Source: Spirochaetaceae bacterium (lineage in GTDB: Bacteria > Spirochaetota > Spirochaetia > CADAEX01). Taken from it: a DNA stretch of 7,269 nucleotides. The notes under the pieces are model-generated. The model was not told where the DNA came from, searched no databases, and worked only from the letters and a program-made list of their open reading frames with translations. The position numbers were made by a program, and so were the translations under genes. Of this stretch, positions 5,663-7,269 are shown one piece after another (the first letter of the stretch is position 1; each line of letters begins with the position of its first letter). The stretch lies in NCBI GenBank assembly GCA_009778835.1, contig WRFK01000075.1, positions 1 to 7,269 on the forward strand. The letters run 5' to 3'.

Positions 5663-7269
5663 TATACAAGATTCTCCATTATATAGTATTTGCGCTCAGG
5701 AGTGTTTTTCCCCATATAGAATTCCAGAATTTCCGGCACGCTTTTTAGTGATTTAACATTTACTTTAACAAGGCGTATATCATTGCCTATAAACTGACCA
5801 AATTCTTTTGGAGAGATTTCTCCAAGCCCCTTAAACCTTGTAACCTCTACACTGCTTCCCAGAGCTTCAATTGCTTCGTCGCGCTCAGCAATGTTATAGC
5901 AGTAACGGGTTTCTTTTTTATTTCTTACCCTAAAAAGCGGCGTTTCAAGAATATATACTCTTTCCGAAATAACCAGTTCTTCAAAATAATTAAGAAAAAA
6001 AGTAAGCAGAAGATTTCTTATGTGGAATCCGTCGTTATCCGCATCTGTTGCAAGAACAATTTTCGCATAGCGCAGTCCGTCAATTTCATTTTCTATTCCA
6101 AGAGCCATCATCATATTGTAAAGCTCTTCGTTTTTATATATTTCTGTCTTCTTTTTACCAAACATATTTTGCGGTTTTCCGCGCAAAGAAAAGATAGCCT
6201 GTGTAAACACATCTCTTGATGAAACCATTGAGCCGGATGCAGACTGCCCCTCTGTTATGAAGATCGTGGAAAATTCCCCATTTTTAGAATCCTCAAGGTG
6301 GTACTTGCAATCTTTGAGATTTGGAATTTTAAGCGCTATTTTTTTTGCAGCTTCTTTTGCCTCTTTTCGAACAACATTAAGTTCTTTCCTTAACTTTTCG
6401 TTATAAACAATCCTGTCTTCAAGATTTTTTGCAGCTTCCCTGTTTTTATGGAGAAAATCAACAACACCTGATTTTACCTCATTGATTATCCAGCTTTTTA
6501 TTTCTGTATTTCCAAGTTTATTTTTTGTCTGGCTTTCAAAAACAGGATCTTTAAGTTTTATTGCTACAACGCCTGTAATACCTTCGCGCACATCCTGGCC
6601 TGAGTAGTTCTTTCTGTAATATTCATTAACTCCCTTTAGCAAGCCCTCCCTAAAGGCGCTTAAATGTGTTCCGCCATCGCTTGTAAATTGTCCGTTTACA
6701 AATGAGAAAAAAGTTTCTCCGTAAGATTTTGTATGGGTAAATGCAAACTCTATTTTTTCAGCTTTGTGATATGCTATATTATAATAAATATCATCCCCTA
6801 CTTCCGCGTTTAAAAGATCATAAAGCCCTTTTTCTGAATGAAATTTTTCTTTGCCAAGATACAGGGTCAAGCCCCTGTTAAGATATGCATAATTCCAAAG
6901 CCGTTGTTCTATAAATTCATTGTTATATGCGTAATCACTGAAAATTTCAGCATCAGGAATAAACTCAACATAAGTGCCGTTCTTTTCCCCTTTTTTAGTT
7001 CCTGTTTTCTGGCTTTTAAGAACACCTCTCTCAAAAACAGCTTCCATAAATTTTTCATCTCTTATTGAGACTACTCTGAAATGGGAAGAGAGCGCGTTTA
7101 CAGCTTTTGTTCCAACACCATTTAATCCAACGCTAAACTGAAAAACCTCATCATTATATTTTGCACCTGTATTGATAATCGAAACACAGTCAATAACTTT
7201 TCCAAGAGGGATGCCCCGCCCGAAGTCTCTGATTTTTGCCACTTTTCCTGAAACTTCAACAAGTATCTT
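5662..7269 (-). CDS. parE: DNA topoisomerase IV subunit B (ParE), N-terminus outside window
   Basis: This is the ATPase subunit that partners ParC. 535 residues are present and the frame stays open to the right edge. A GTG at 7242 lies within the conserved GHKL domain (KVAKIRDFGRGIPLGK), so it is not the true start; the first roughly 60-80 residues, with the ATP-binding Glu/Asn motif, are missing. Visible motifs in order are DFGRGIP, the ATP-lid GLNGVGTKAVNALS, the QTK loop (FESQTKNKLGN) with its ATP-contacting Lys, and SLRGKPQN. The TOPRIM residues are the Glu of TEGQSASGS and the DADNDG acidic cluster. RFKGLGEI and a C-terminal RKYYIMENLV complete the set. The family's usual EGDSAGGS reads EGQSASGS, with the metal-binding Glu kept. 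The absence of the roughly 170-residue insert seen in E. coli GyrB supports ParE-type architecture. It forms an operon with parC, sharing one base at stop/start. Confidence 0.92.
   Translation of the reverse strand, partial: KILVEVSGKVAKIRDFGRGIPLGKVIDCVSIINTGAKYNDEVFQFSVGLNGVGTKAVNALSSHFRVVSIRDEKFMEAVFERGVLKSQKTGTKKGEKNGTYVEFIPDAEIFSDYAYNNEFIEQRLWNYAYLNRGLTLYLGKEKFHSEKGLYDLLNAEVGDDIYYNIAYHKAEKIEFAFTHTKSYGETFFSFVNGQFTSDGGTHLSAFREGLLKGVNEYYRKNYSGQDVREGITGVVAIKLKDPVFESQTKNKLGNTEIKSWIINEVKSGVVDFLHKNREAAKNLEDRIVYNEKLRKELNVVRKEAKEAAKKIALKIPNLKDCKYHLEDSKNGEFSTIFITEGQSASGSMVSSRDVFTQAIFSLRGKPQNMFGKKKTEIYKNEELYNMMMALGIENEIDGLRYAKIVLATDADNDGFHIRNLLLTFFLNYFEELVISERVYILETPLFRVRNKKETRYCYNIAERDEAIEALGSSVEVTRFKGLGEISPKEFGQFIGNDIRLVKVNVKSLKSVPEILEFYMGKNTPERKYYIMENLV

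Noticed and set aside
7240..7242. GTG as the start of ParE
   Set aside because: It falls within the conserved ATPase domain, and the frame continues upstream with a matching sequence (VEVSGK) to the window edge.

Overview
The window reads as chromosomal DNA from an AT-rich bacterium, most likely a spirochaete close to Treponema. This rests on three things: a ParE/ParC pair of the Bacteroidetes/spirochaete type, a small secreted beta-barrel-like protein with a Treponema-style signal peptide ending AFA-Q, and a DUF4143-type ATPase, a family common in host-associated anaerobes. The assignment comes from recognising families, not from a search, so it is tentative at genus level.

Layout. The left part lies on the + strand: the C-terminal half of a DUF1015 protein (1-684), ridA (806-1198), and a stand-alone HicB-like antitoxin/regulator (1232-1660). 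Everything to the right lies on the - strand: a DUF4143-type AAA ATPase (1678-2868, convergent with hicB), a small exported beta-barrel-like protein (3109-3657), parC (3737-5662), and parE running off the right edge (5662-7269). No RNA genes, CRISPR arrays, insertion sequences or integrase genes were seen. No gap between genes exceeds 300 bases.

How the genes relate. parE and parC form a tightly coupled operon (1-nt stop/start overlap) encoding a type II topoisomerase, probably topoisomerase IV. The exported protein follows parC after a 79-nt leader with two short stem-loops, and its mRNA ends at a strong rho-independent terminator (3030-3061). The accessory part is 1195-2940. There, an orphan HicB regulator has a textbook sigma-70 promoter embedded in the end of ridA, and the ATPase has its own promoter overlapping one copy of a 15-bp direct repeat. 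Both promoters sit so close to their start codons that the transcripts should be leaderless or nearly so.

The points most worth a second look are the hicB start region (perfect promoter, predicted leaderless mRNA, a two-codon ORF overlapping the start, and a dyad centred on the start), the absence of a HicA toxin, the paired repeats in front of the ATPase, and a ParC whose quinolone-contact positions are non-canonical. No clearly new multi-gene system is evident; the novelty, if any, is in the regulation of the hicB/ATPase pair.
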